NCBI RefSeq assembly: GCF_030247185.1
Contig: NC_080571.1
Location: 32,662,753-32,726,752, forward strand
Source of the DNA: Malaya genurostris
Taxonomy: Eukaryota; Arthropoda; Insecta; Diptera; Culicidae
DNA length: 64,000 nucleotides
Reading direction: 5' to 3'
In this document: positions 34,251-46,350 of the stretch, one piece after another
Numbering within the stretch: position 1 is the stretch's first letter
Layout of the letters: each line of letters opens with the position of its first letter
Notes under the pieces: generated by a model
What the model was told of the DNA's origin: nothing
The model's database searches: none
Seen by the model: the letters and a program-made list of their open reading frames with translations, nothing else
Position numbers and translations under genes: made by a program

Positions 34251-34890
34251 GAGTTAAGCCTTCAACCAGCAGCGACGGAGAGAGCGCCTTTTGCGTGGTT
34301 AAAACCTCAAACGCTCAGGTAGCAACTTTCATTCGCTTGCTGGCCTTCAAGGCGAGCAGACTGCCATCGCGAGAGTTAAACCATCAACCAGCAGCGACGG
34401 AGAGAGCGCCTTTTGCGTGGTTAAAACCTCAAACGCTCAGGTAGCAACTTTCATTCGCTTGCTGGCCTTCAAGGCGAGCAGACTGCCATCGCGAGAGTTA
34501 AACCATCAACCAGCAGCGACGGAGAGAGCGCCTTTTGCGTGGTTAAAACCTCAAACGCTCAGGTAGCAACTTTCATTCGCTTGCTGGCCTTCAAGGCGAG
34601 CAGACTGCCATCGCGAGAGTTAAACCATCAACCAGCAGCGACGGAGAGAGCGCCTTTTGCGTGGTTAAAACCTCAAACGCTCAGGTAGCAACTTTCATTC
34701 GCTTGCTGGCCTTCAAGGCGAGCAGACTGCCATCGCGAGAGTTAAACCATCAACCAGCAGCGACGGAGAGAGCGCCTTTTGCGTGGTTAAAACCTCAAAC
34801 GCTCAGGTAGCAACTTTCATTCGCTTGCTGGCCTTCAAGGCGAGCAGACTGCCATCGCGGGAGTTAATCCATCAGCGACGGAGAGAGCAC
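34251..34890 (+). repeat. 122-bp minisatellite, five full copies plus a partial
   Basis: GAGTTAAxCC recurs at exact 122-bp steps (34251, 34373, ... 34861). Each unit carries CCAGCAGCGACGGAGAGAGC, TTTTGCGTGGTTAAAACC and CGCTTGCTGGCCTTCAAGG. Copies 2-5 are essentially identical; the first has a few changes and the sixth is cut short after GCGACGGAGAGAGC. 122 is not a multiple of three, so the reading frame shifts in each copy and a repeat protein is unlikely. Confidence 0.95.
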
Positions 34891-35290
34891 CTGCCATCAT
34901 TTGGTTTTCGGTAGTCGTAACGAGAAGTTCAATTTTCAGATTTTAGTTCCGCAATATAGGTTTAGAATTCAGAGCCTGCGTGCTGAAACTGTATTCCGGA
35001 ACTAATTTGAGTTTCGAAATTGCAATTCTAGAATTGAAACTGGATTCTGAGTCTGTTATTGGTTCTAAATTTAGTTCTTGAACTCAGGATCCAGTTCTTT
35101 ATTCCAGACTTCTTCTATTCGGTTCTTTTTAGAACCATAATAATACTCCGAAAGAATTATGCGGAAATTTACTTTACTGTACTCTATAAAACCCATTCTG
35201 GTAGTCATGGCGAAAAATCGTCTTCATGTTTTAGAGCTTAGTTCTGGAATATGGGTTTAGAATTCAGAGTCTGCGTGCTGAACTAACTCA
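34891..35290. repeat. Degenerate repeat rich in GGAACTRAATTC-like words
   Basis: An internal direct repeat about 285 bp apart: GGTTTAGAATTCAGAGCCTGCGTGCTGAA near 34960 and its close copy near 35250, each preceded by a TAGTCxTxxCGA block. The same word style dominates 40.5-41.05 kb. No coding signal. Confidence 0.55.
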
Positions 35291-36389
35291 AATCGTCACC
35301 ATTTTTTTATTATAAAGAACTATACTGCTTATTTCATAGTATTTAAGTGCGTTTCAGAATGTTTAATGTAACTAATCTGTAATTTAGTCTAGGCGCATCG
35401 TTTAAATTTCTAGTAATGAAAGGGGGGAAAGTTGCACAATTCAAACAATCTATGAACTACCAATTCGAATTCGGAAGCATAAATAAAGTGTGTCATATTC
35501 GTATTCACGACATCCAGTTATGTCTCTGACATTACACACCCGTACTTTTTTTGTCTCGGATTTGATTTAGCTGATTTCTATACACTTAGACTCATATGAA
35601 CAGTCCTATGCTCCCATATGAGGTTACTGAATTTCATTTGGATCCGACTTCTGGCTCCGGAGCTACAGGATGATTTATTTTACACTCATTTTTTTTTTGT
35701 CAAACCGATTTCGTCCATCTAACATTAAAATAAAAGGTCTTAAGCTCCTATAAAAACTGCTTGTTTTTTAATCACTCCAAAATTTTATGTGGAACGTACT
35801 ACGCTTTTTTTTAAAATGGCTACACTGATTTTAAAAAATTTCGAGTTTTATGAAAAGGTTAACGATCCATTAGGCGAATTTAACTGACTTCGGCTACATC
35901 GATTTCAGAATTCCGTATCCGAAAGTATCGGAAAAGGTGAAGCAAAATGTACAAGGATCAGCCCCATGGGGTTGTTCGAGCCATTGATGTGGAACAAGGC
36001 AACCAAAATATCTAATGATCTACAATCAAAAAGTTCAATCAATCGTCACACGTTTGAATCCGCAATTGCACGAGAGTCAGCTTAGATTGATCTTGATTAG
36101 GAACCAATACCGAAAATCGTTTGTGTTGATTTGTGTTTGTTTTATAGCCAACGAAATTACGCCAATATCCCAAATATAAGCAATTATATATTTATACATA
36201 CTTGCGATTAATATATATTTAGGCTTCTCTTCGCCAAGCTTGTGTTCAAGTTTTTTATGCAAGCAGTTATTTTTATAGCGTAGAGTTTCTCTACCTTTCT
36301 GCCAATTTGGTTGAAATGATAAACGTTTTTCTCATTATCAATCGAGTTCATCTTATTTAAATTAGAAATTATTATCAAGCATTCAAAAT
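35291..36389. other. Decayed repeat sequence, family-1-related words, no gene
   Basis: Contains scattered relics such as TGAATTTCATTTGGATCCGAC and CCGATTTCAGAATTCCG, which are diverged 329-bp monomer words, in otherwise unremarkable AT-rich DNA. Confidence 0.4.
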
Positions 36390-36400
36390 TTACCCCGGGG

Positions 36401-36550
36401 ATCGGGTAAAGCGTGATGGATAAGTCGATGCCTTTCACGCAGTTCACCTGGGTTCGACTCCCAACCCCGCACATAGGGTCAGAAAACTTTTCTGGTCCGA
36501 AGAGGTGAATGAACACAATGTGAAAACCTCCATAATGGAAACAAAAAAAA
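36401..36550 (+). mobile_element. tRNA-derived SINE, Feilai-like
   Basis: The tRNA-like head GGGTAAAGCGTGATGG precedes a clear B box, GGTTCGACTCCCAACCCCGC, at 36451, then a tail with CCGAAGAGGTGAATGAAC and a terminal A run. It is flanked by an 11-bp target duplication with one mismatch (TTACCCCGGGG at 36390-36400, TTACCCAGGGG at 36552-36562), the signature of retroposition. Feilai is the SINE I know from Aedes with this layout; the name is from recognition, not a search. Confidence 0.85.
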
Positions 36551-36562
36551 GTTACCCAGGGG

Positions 36563-37585
36563 TAGTTGCCAATTTTTCAGGCGAAGCGACATAACATGGA
36601 ATTTCATCCGAGCTTGCATTACACAAAGTCATAGCATACCAATTAAAGCTTCAAATCGTTTTATGGCACTTTTTGTCTTGCTGTCTAGCAACAAGCTACC
36701 TCTAGCATGCTACGCGTAGGACTGAAACGTTAGCTATAATTTCGCTTATATTTATAGATTCGCGTGTTTCTAACAGCTTCGCTTTCGCATCGATTGACCA
36801 ATCAGAGCGATGCTTTCCCTTTGATATATTACTTACTCCTTCAAAACCGTCGTTTATGGCAGGGAAATCCGGTATGCCGGAGTTTTTTGGCAGACAAAAT
36901 AGGACACTGCTCGTTACTAATCAAATTTTCAATCATATATAATTGAAAATACGTGGCTTGATACATTCAAACCGAAACTGAGAAATATTTCCAATCAAAT
37001 GATGAAATAATATTTATAATTGATACAAAATTGACTGAGCTGTAAGTGTTTAAAACCTGACCAGATTTCTACGTGTAGTTTTCCTTGAGTTTCTAATTTG
37101 CAATTAGAAAATAAAGAAGGCCAAAACGAATTTAATAAACAAAATTTCAAATTAAAATAAGCTTAAGGTCCCGCACAAAATTTGATGAATTTTACCCGAT
37201 TCTGACTCCTCATTTCGAAATTACAGGGTGATGAATTTTCAACATTCAAACCGTCATAGAAGATAGCTTTACCTGAGGCAAGATAGATTCGAAAAAAAGT
37301 AAATGTTAAAAGCATTACAGGAGTACAAAAAATACACCTCAAAGGCTGAACTCAGGCATGCAAACTATATTTTTTCAGTACAATTGTTCATTTGAATTTC
37401 TTCACGAGGAAAACCCATTTTCTTTCAACCGTTCATCCGGTAAAGACATTTGAGAATTATTGTATAACTGAGAACCCGGTGAACGACTTTCAAAGTTGAG
37501 AACGGGGCAAAATAAATGATATAACAAACTAACATACAATACAAATATTGTTGTGCTCACTGTATGATACGTAGTCTCAGCTTGT
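36563..37585. other. Dispersed-repeat fragments, no gene
   Basis: The part near 36.74-36.96 kb shares TTGACCAATCAGAGC and AATTGAAAATACG-type words with the window start. The rest is AT-rich, with degenerate family-1 words (GATGAATTTTACCCGATTCTGAC). No domain-bearing frame. Confidence 0.4.
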
Positions 37586-37910
37586 TGAAAAACCTGTTTT
37601 AATCCACCTAGTGGTGTAATGATGCCTTTCTCATATCAATCATACTATCATATATGTTATAATACTGTAGTATTCTTCAAAATAATTTTCTTCGATTCTT
37701 AAAAGAATAACCGAAATCGGTTTGTTTGACCGTCTACTGATAAAAACTATCAATAGGAGAAGATTTGAGGTCGATTTAGAAAACTTTTTACGGTTTTTCG
37801 CCTTTTTCAGTGATGGTATAAAAATTTTAACACACTTTACCCTATATTTCCGAAGCCGAATGTCGGATCCGGATGAAATTCAGGAATTACCTATGGGACC
37901 AGGTTGGTAA

Positions 37911-40255
37911 AGGCGTAAAGGCGTTACCCAACACAAACCCCATTGTGGTCATCAGCCTCTTCCAAGTAACTCCTATCTCTCCCTCCCCGCGGAACCGGCT
38001 GGGCTGCGAGCAACCTTAGGGAAGATCGAGCAACCTTAAGGTGATCATACCATCTACAAAAGCTGCGGCAGTATACGCGAGCTGGGAACAGCTTTCATCG
38101 TGATGGGTGATTTTCAGAGGCGGTCGATCGGCGAAAGAATGTGCCGGTTGAGGATCAAGGGCCGTTTCTTCAACTTAAGCATAATCAACGTGCACAGCCC
38201 TCACTCCGGAAGCACTGATGATGACAAGGACGCATTTTACACGCAGCTCGAACGTGAGTACGACTGTTGCCCAAGCCACGACGTAAAGATCATCATAGGA
38301 TATCTAAACGCTCAAGTAGGCCAGGAGGAGGAGTTCAGACCGACGATTGGAAAGTTCAGCGCCCACCAGCTGACAAACGAAAACGGCCTACGACTCATCG
38401 ATTTTGCAGCCTCCAAAGTATGGCCATTTGTAGCACCTTCTTACAACATAGCCTGCATTATCGTTACCATTGGAGATCACCACAGTAAAAGGCACTTCTC
38501 CGACGTTATCTACGTCAGGACCTATCGTGGCGCTAACGTCAACTCTGACCACTATCTGGTAATGGTGAAACTGCGTTCAAAACTCTCCGTCATCAACAAT
38601 GCACGGTACCAGCCACCGTCACGGTACAACATAGAGTAATTGAAGCAACCGGATGTAGCCTCACCATACGCGCAGAATCTCGAGGCAGCGTTGCCAGACG
38701 ATGGTGAGCTCGATGTGACTCCCCTAGAAGACTGCTGGAGTACAGTAAAACCAGCCATAAACAACGCAGCCGAGTGCACCGTCGGGTACGAGGAAAGGAA
38801 TCGACGAAACGAATGGTTCGAAGAGGAGTGCAGTGTGATTTTGGTGGAGAAGAACGCAGCGCGGGCGGTAACGCTGCAGCATGGAACCCGGCAGAACGTG
38901 GAACGATACAAGCTGAAGCGGAAGACCCGCATCTTTCGGAAGAAAAAACGCCATCTGGAAGAAGCGGAGTGCGATGAAATGGAACTGCTGTACCGCTCTC
39001 AAGAAACACGGAAATTCTACTAGATGCTCAACAAATTCTGCAACGGCCCTGTGCCGCGAGACGAAATGTGCAGGGATAAGGACGGGAGCCTCTTAACGGA
39101 TGGACGTGAGGTGATTAAAAGGTGGAGGCAGCACTTCGATGAACATCTGAACGGCGCGGAGAACGTAGGCATGAGGATTCAAGATAACGGAGGAAACGAC
39201 TACGTCAGTGCAGCAGAAGACGGAAATGATCCAGCTCCCACACTGAGGGAAGTTAAGGACGCCATGCACCAGCTCAAAACCAACAAAGCAGCTGGTAAGG
39301 ATGGCATCGCAGCTGAACTCATCAAGATGGGCGCAGAAAAGTTGGCCACGTGTTTGCACCGATCAATAGTCAGTTAGGATCTGGGAAACCGAACAGTTAC
39401 CGGAGGAGTGGAAGGAAAGGGTAATTTGCCCCATTCACAAGAAAGGCGACCATTTGGAATGCGAGAACTTCCTAGCAATCACAATTCTGAATGCCGCCTA
39501 CAAAGTGCTATCCCAGATCATCTTCCGTCGTCTATCACCTAAAACGAATGAGTTCGTGGGAAGTTATCAAGCCGGCTTCATCAAAGGCCGATCGACAATG
39601 GACCAAATCTTCGTCTAGGAAGTAATGTCGCGATATACGGGGATACTTTCGAGGTAGTGGAAGAATTTGTTTACCTCGGATCCCCACTAACGGCTGACAA
39701 CAATGTGGGTCGTGAAATACGAAGACGCATCATCAGTGGAAGTCGTGCCTACTACGGGCTCCAAAAGAATTTGCGGTCAAAAAAGATTCACCCCCACACA
39801 AAATGTACCATGTACAAAACGCTCAGAAGACCGGTGATCCTCTACGGACACGAAGCATTGACCATGCTCGAGGAGGACCTGCAAGCACTTAGAGTTTTCG
39901 AGCAACACGTGCTAAGGACGATCTTCGGCTATCTGCGGCGAAGAATGAACCACAAGCTCGCTGCACTCTACGGCGAACCCAGCATCCAGAAGGTGGCCAA
40001 AGCCGGAATAATACGGTGGGCAGGGCATGTTGCAAGAATGCCGGACAACAACCCTGCTAAACTGGTGTTTGCCACAAATCCGTTTGAAACAAGAAAGCGG
40101 GGAGCCCAGCTGGCAAGATGGGTGGACCAGGTAGAACGTGATCTGGCGAGTATTGGGCGTGATCGAGGATGGAAAGCGGCAGCCACAAACCGAGTATTGC
40201 GGCTTGTTATGTGTTATCTTAAATGTTATGTAGTGCAAATATATTTATGTATTTA
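37911..40255 (+). mobile_element. RTE-like non-LTR retrotransposon, internally deleted
   Basis: It lies exactly between the two halves of the family-1 repeat. The 5' part (37911-38095) is a leader without frame, the body codes for endonuclease, RT N-terminal and RT C-terminal blocks, and the 3' end is AT-rich (GTGCAAATATATTTATG). Possible short target duplication GACCA/GACCC. Clade assignment is from recognising the protein style and is not tested. Confidence 0.75.
38100..40228 (+). pseudogene. Endonuclease/reverse transcriptase polyprotein, RT core deleted
   Basis: Residues from ~38100 form an AP-like endonuclease part: NLSIINVHSPHSG, KIIIGYLNAQVGQEEEF (the usual GDLN aspartate is tyrosine here) and NSDHYLVMVKLR. 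A stop at 38638-38640 precedes a charged linker and the RT N-terminal blocks KAAGKDGIAAELIKMG, EEWKERVICPIHKKGD and GSYQAGFIKGRSTMDQIFV. At ~39610 the sequence jumps to EEFVYLGSPLTADNN and the C-terminal thumb-like part (YGLQKNLRSKKIHP, WAGHVARMPDNNPAKL). The palm region with the catalytic FADD/YADD aspartates is missing. Further stops at 39021-39023 and a frameshift at ~39375. Dead copy. Confidence 0.85.
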
Positions 40256-40490
40256 TGACCCCAAGACCATTCATTTGAATTTGAGTTTGTGAAAATCGGT
40301 TCAGCCATCTCCGCGAAAATTTAGTGCAAAAAACGTTACATACACACATACTCACATACACGCACACAGACATTTTGTGTACTCGACGAACTGAGTCGAA
40401 TAGTATATGACACTCGGCCCTCCGGGTCTCGGTTCAAAAGTCGGTTTTCACAGTGATTTCATAACCTTTCTATATGAGAAAGGCAAAACG

Positions 40491-41060
40491 GTCTAAATCA
40501 CTTCTAAAGTACATCCAATTTTATGGATCATCTAGATTTTGAACCCAAATTAAAGAACTGAACTCAGTTTTAAAATCTAGTTCCGGAATCCAAGTTCCAT
40601 TCAAACAAGCAAGTTATGAATTTTGAGCCTGAATTCTGGTAATAAATTCTGGAACTAAATTCGGGAACGAAATTCAGAAACTGAAGTCAGGAAGTAAATT
40701 CTTCGAGTTCTCGAATCAAATTCTAGTTCAGAAGATAGTTCGGAAATTCTCATTTGGAGTTTGGATCTATTTCAGATTTTGTTCAAGAATCCAGATCTGG
40801 ACTTTAAATTTAGAATGAATTTTGTTCCAGAATTCTGAAGTTGAATTCCTGAATTAGAATTTTTGATACTTAAATTAAGTCACTAAATTCAAGCCCCGAA
40901 TCTAGCTAAGAAGCCAGTTCTAAAAATCTGTTCCTGAATTCAGAATTAGGATTCAGTTAAAGAGTCTTAGGTTTAACTTTTGAACCTGCATGCTGCAACT
41001 TTTCAGAAGTAAGTTGCAGAATGCAGGTTCAAAAGTTAAACCTAAGACTAAAACTATATT
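40491..41060. repeat. Degenerate GGAATTCTGGAACTRAATTC-type repeat block
   Basis: Short words such as CTGGAACTAAATTCGGGAAC, TTCAGAAACTGAAGTC and ATTCTGAAGTTGAATTCCTG alternate at irregular ~20-45-bp spacing, as in 34.9-35.3 kb. The 3' part contains the 39-bp hairpin. Confidence 0.6.
40963..41049. repeat. 39-bp near-perfect inverted repeat (hairpin), 9-nt loop
   Basis: The arms 40963-41001 and 41011-41049 are reverse complements with a single mismatch (CATG against CATT), separated by TTCAGAAGT. A transcript of either strand would fold into a long rod of pre-miRNA or hairpin-siRNA size, but nothing shows that it is transcribed. It may instead be a recent palindromic duplication. Confidence 0.9.
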
Positions 41061-41640
41061 CTAAACCCATTCCTCCATAAGACGAATTTTGAAAAGGGGC
41101 CCCATTGTATAGTAAGACGTAACTAAGTCAAAAAAAAAATTTTTTTTTTACTTTTGCTAACTCTGCCCTGAGATACTACCTCGTTCTCGGAATTTATACA
41201 GAATATTAAAAATACAAAATTATTAGGGGCTGGGGTCCACTAGGAGATTGATAGTACCTATTAGTTCTCTCCGAACTGTACCAGCCTAGATGCCGTGTGG
41301 AATCCGGCGGAAAAAAATGAACCAAGAATAGATCCACTGGGTTCCTGCTTCCATGTCGTAAAAGGCGACAATTGCAGGAGTTTCTTTTTCCTTTCAGTTA
41401 TCAGATATTTTCAATGTTTTACTTCTGATTACTCTATTTTACTAAATCATCTCTTTATTCAACCTATCAATTTCCGTCTAGCTTCGTAGAAAAGTTTTAT
41501 TAGGAATGATTTCTTCTTCCATGTTATTGATTGTCTTTCAGGATTATAAAATGAATGATAAAAATCAACCATTGCGCAAATCCGTTTATATTACAAAGTT
41601 AATAACAGAGATAACATGTATCGATATATTGAATACATAG
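41061..41640. other. Mixed repeat fragments, no gene
   Basis: 41080-41125 is a diverged piece of the 28293/33866 repeat (ACGAATTTTGAAAAGGGGCC). 41225-41400 is a more ordered block (GGGTCCACTAGGAGATTGAT, CATGTCGTAAAAGGCGACAA) that reads like the 5' UTR of a retrotransposon, though I cannot name it. Confidence 0.35.
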
Positions 41641-43668
<2,028 letters not shown>

Positions 43669-45556
43669 TAAAAACGTGATTAATCCACCTAGCAGTGAGA
43701 TGATACCTTTTTTTATCAATCCGCATGTGTTTTTGCATGAATATTCTTCGGTGTTTCAGTTTTCATGACATTATTTTAATGACCGTTGTTTTAAGCGACA
43801 ATTTGAGATTTTAATCACTCATTACTCTGTAATGTCGAAACTGCAAATCGGATCGAATTTGAATCTGTGATAATCGATTAAACATGCCATGATATGTAAG
43901 TTCCAATTTAGAGTTTACGGTAATTTAAGGTACTTCCAGAGCCGGTATTCAGGAACCAGCATAACCCAAACCGATTCGTATGGCCATATGACGAATAAAT
44001 TTCAGTTTTGAGTACAACTTTGAAGCTTAATTGGATAAAATTCATTAATTTTTGTATGTATGTATAAAACTAATTAATTATGTATATAAGTTTAAATCAA
44101 TTTGAATTTTTGTTTCTGAAATTTGATTAGGCTTTTTTGAGAAAACGTTTGAGCTTTGAGAAACGATTTTATACTGGAACCGGAATTCTAAAACCGGTAT
44201 GGCCGAAGTCAGATAAATTCACCTGAATAGCTGTATAGTTTACATTTGTTTCTAAATATTTGAAAATCAGTGACGACATCTTTGAGAAATCATAGCACGA
44301 ATTAAATTTTTAGGTGCCTTCTGAATCGACAACTGAATACCACTAAAACTGAAAAAAGTTAATTTTTTTATTGACTATCCAAATCTGCTAACCGATAAAC
44401 CTGATTAATTTATGTGGAATAGACATTTTTATACTAATCACCCTGTATCCCCGAAACCGGAAGTTGGATTTGACTGAAGAGCGAGATGTTTTAAAGAATC
44501 TTGAAACTTTTCATTCGCATCTTAGATGATTCTTAGATTTCATTTGAATCTTAAATCGTATCAGCCATCTACGAGAAGAATGAGTTACACAATTTTGATT
44601 TCGTTTCATATATCATCCTGTAGTTCCGGAACCAGAGGTCGGAACCAAACATAATTCAGGAACTTTGTTTGGGAGCATACGAATTTTCGTATGAATCTGA
44701 ATTTGTAGAAAAGAAATTTTCAGAGAAAATTGAGTGAAATTATTTGTCACACACGCATTTTCTGATCTCGACATACTGATTCGAATGGTATATGGATGTT
44801 ATGTTCTTCCAGCATTTATTGCTGTAAGTAGTTTAAAACAATATAATTAAAAAAAAATCTGCCATCATCTGGTTTATATATGTCATATTCGAACGATTAT
44901 GTTGCCAAAAACGAGCCGTGCTAAAATCGGTCCGAGGCAAATTGTCATGAAAAAGGATGCAGTACACAGTCTTTTTGGTACTTAGAAACAATTGTATGTA
45001 ACAGAATAAAAAATCGTGTTTTCCGTTGCCCCCAAGCATTGCTTTGTCATACAGCGCTCAAAACTCCTACTGCTGGAATAGGAGGAAAAGTCGTTTCCAC
45101 AAAAATTTCGATATCTCCGTTAAAAATGGACGGATTTTAACAATCTATGGCTTGTTGAATAGGTATTATCGTGCGGAATCTAAGTCTGAAAACATATTCT
45201 ATTTTCAAGGTCAATTGTGACAGATACTGTCAAAAAACTGAAAATTTTGACACAAAACTTCGAATAACTCAAAAAGTAAACAACCGATCTCAAAACCATT
45301 CAATAGCGTTTTGGGTGACGGGGAGACCTTTTATTTGCGACTAGTTTGATCAAAATCGGTCCAGCCATCTCTGAGATCTCGACCTCTTAGTTGACAACAC
45401 ACATACAGACACACACACATACACACACACACACACACAGACATTTGCTCAGTTCGTCGAGCTGAATCGATTGGTATATGTCATTCGGCCCTCCGGGCCT
45501 CGGAAAAATTTTCGAAAGTTTAAGCGAATTCTATACCTATTTATTATATATATAAA
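43669..45556 (+). repeat. Family-2 dispersed repeat, copy b (~1.9 kb), head-to-tail with copy a
   Basis: Starts directly at the end of copy a with AAACGTGATTAATCCACCTA then GCAGTGAGATGATACC and has the same landmark order to GCGAATTCTATACCTATTTA. The CA tract (45400-45440) is short and interrupted. No intervening sequence separates the two copies. Confidence 0.85.
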
Positions 45557-46077
45557 AAAAGGTAAAAAAGGTAAAAACACTTGATATTAATATTTCAAAC
45601 AGTAAATTAATATTTTTCTCTGTAGCCGGCAGCCCAGATCAACTAATATAACCAATTAATAATTTTAATAAATAATTAAAATAATAAAGCGGAAATAATA
45701 AAGAATCAAGATGCGTGTGAAATCTGTTGACCTTTGTTTGGTGATTTAAAATGATTTTATAATAACTGTTTAGAATATTTCAATGCAATGAATCAACTTT
45801 TTTGTCTAAATCCTATTCGCTCGTTTATTTTGTATCACGTAGTTTCATTTATAAAAACGTGCTTATTCCACCTAGCAGTGAGATGATACCTTTTCTTTAT
45901 CAATCCGAATGTGTTTTTTTTTGCATGGCTAAAAAAACGCGAAAGGTAGATGCATAAACGAGTGACTGCATACTCGACAGCCGGCTGTCCGGAGTTTTGT
46001 CAATTTCGGAGATTGACTGTTTCGTGCATTATGTTGCCAGCACAAAGTAACACATAAAACGATAATACTTTAAAACA
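45557..46077. repeat. Truncated family-2 start (from ~45850) in AT-rich DNA
   Basis: ATAAAAACGTGCTTATTCCA then CCTAGCAGTGAGATGATACC begins at ~45850, and similarity stops after ~80 bp. Nothing recognised in 45557-45849 except a GTAGCCGGCAGCCCAGA fragment at ~45624 that resembles the repeat at 46078. Confidence 0.55.
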
Positions 46078-46350
46078 TTCTTGGTAGCCGGCTACCCAGA
46101 GCAATAAACACATGATAACATTATTAAAACATTTACTAACAAAGTATCCTCTCCTGTGATGCATGTGGGAATGCAGAGGATTCCTCGGTTCTTAGTAGCA
46201 ACATGCATCGAACTAACAATCCTTTCCCTCCCAAGTAGATCTGCATTCGGACGTGGCCGGCGTCGGTATTGATCAGCATGCATGGTTCAATACAGTTTGC
46301 ACAGTGTGAAACAATGTGTTATTCCCAAACATGTTACTTCAAAAAATCAT
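46078..46350 (+). repeat. Dispersed repeat, copy 2 (GTAGCCGGCTACCCAGA block)
   Basis: Same-orientation partner of 2765-2975, slightly longer, with an extra ~45-bp segment (GATGCATGTGGGAATGCAGA). A 146-codon plus-strand frame starting at 46282 overlaps its end; it is low-complexity (Asn/Ala run from a GCTAAT repeat) and has no domain. Confidence 0.7.

Larger units (their letters stand above)
37590..40490 (-). repeat. Family-1 dispersed repeat element, copy 3 (reversed), split by a retrotransposon
   Basis: Starts AAACCTGTTTTAATCCACCT then AGTGGTGTAATGATGCC, the reverse of the family-1 right end. It runs to CTATGGGACCA at ~37905, is interrupted, and resumes at ~40258 with AAGACCATTCATTTGAA through CACTCGGCCCTCCGGG to AACCTTTCTATATGAGAAAG and GCAAAA. 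Removing the insert rejoins monomer words that are adjacent in the other copies. Confidence 0.85.

Noticed and set aside
34223..34444. Repeat protein encoded by the 122-bp minisatellite
   Set aside because: 122 is not divisible by three, so the frame changes each unit and stops appear in the second unit.
38267..39359. Several 67-138-codon frames antisense or out of frame to the RTE-like gene
   Set aside because: Shadows of the GC-rich retrotransposon coding region.
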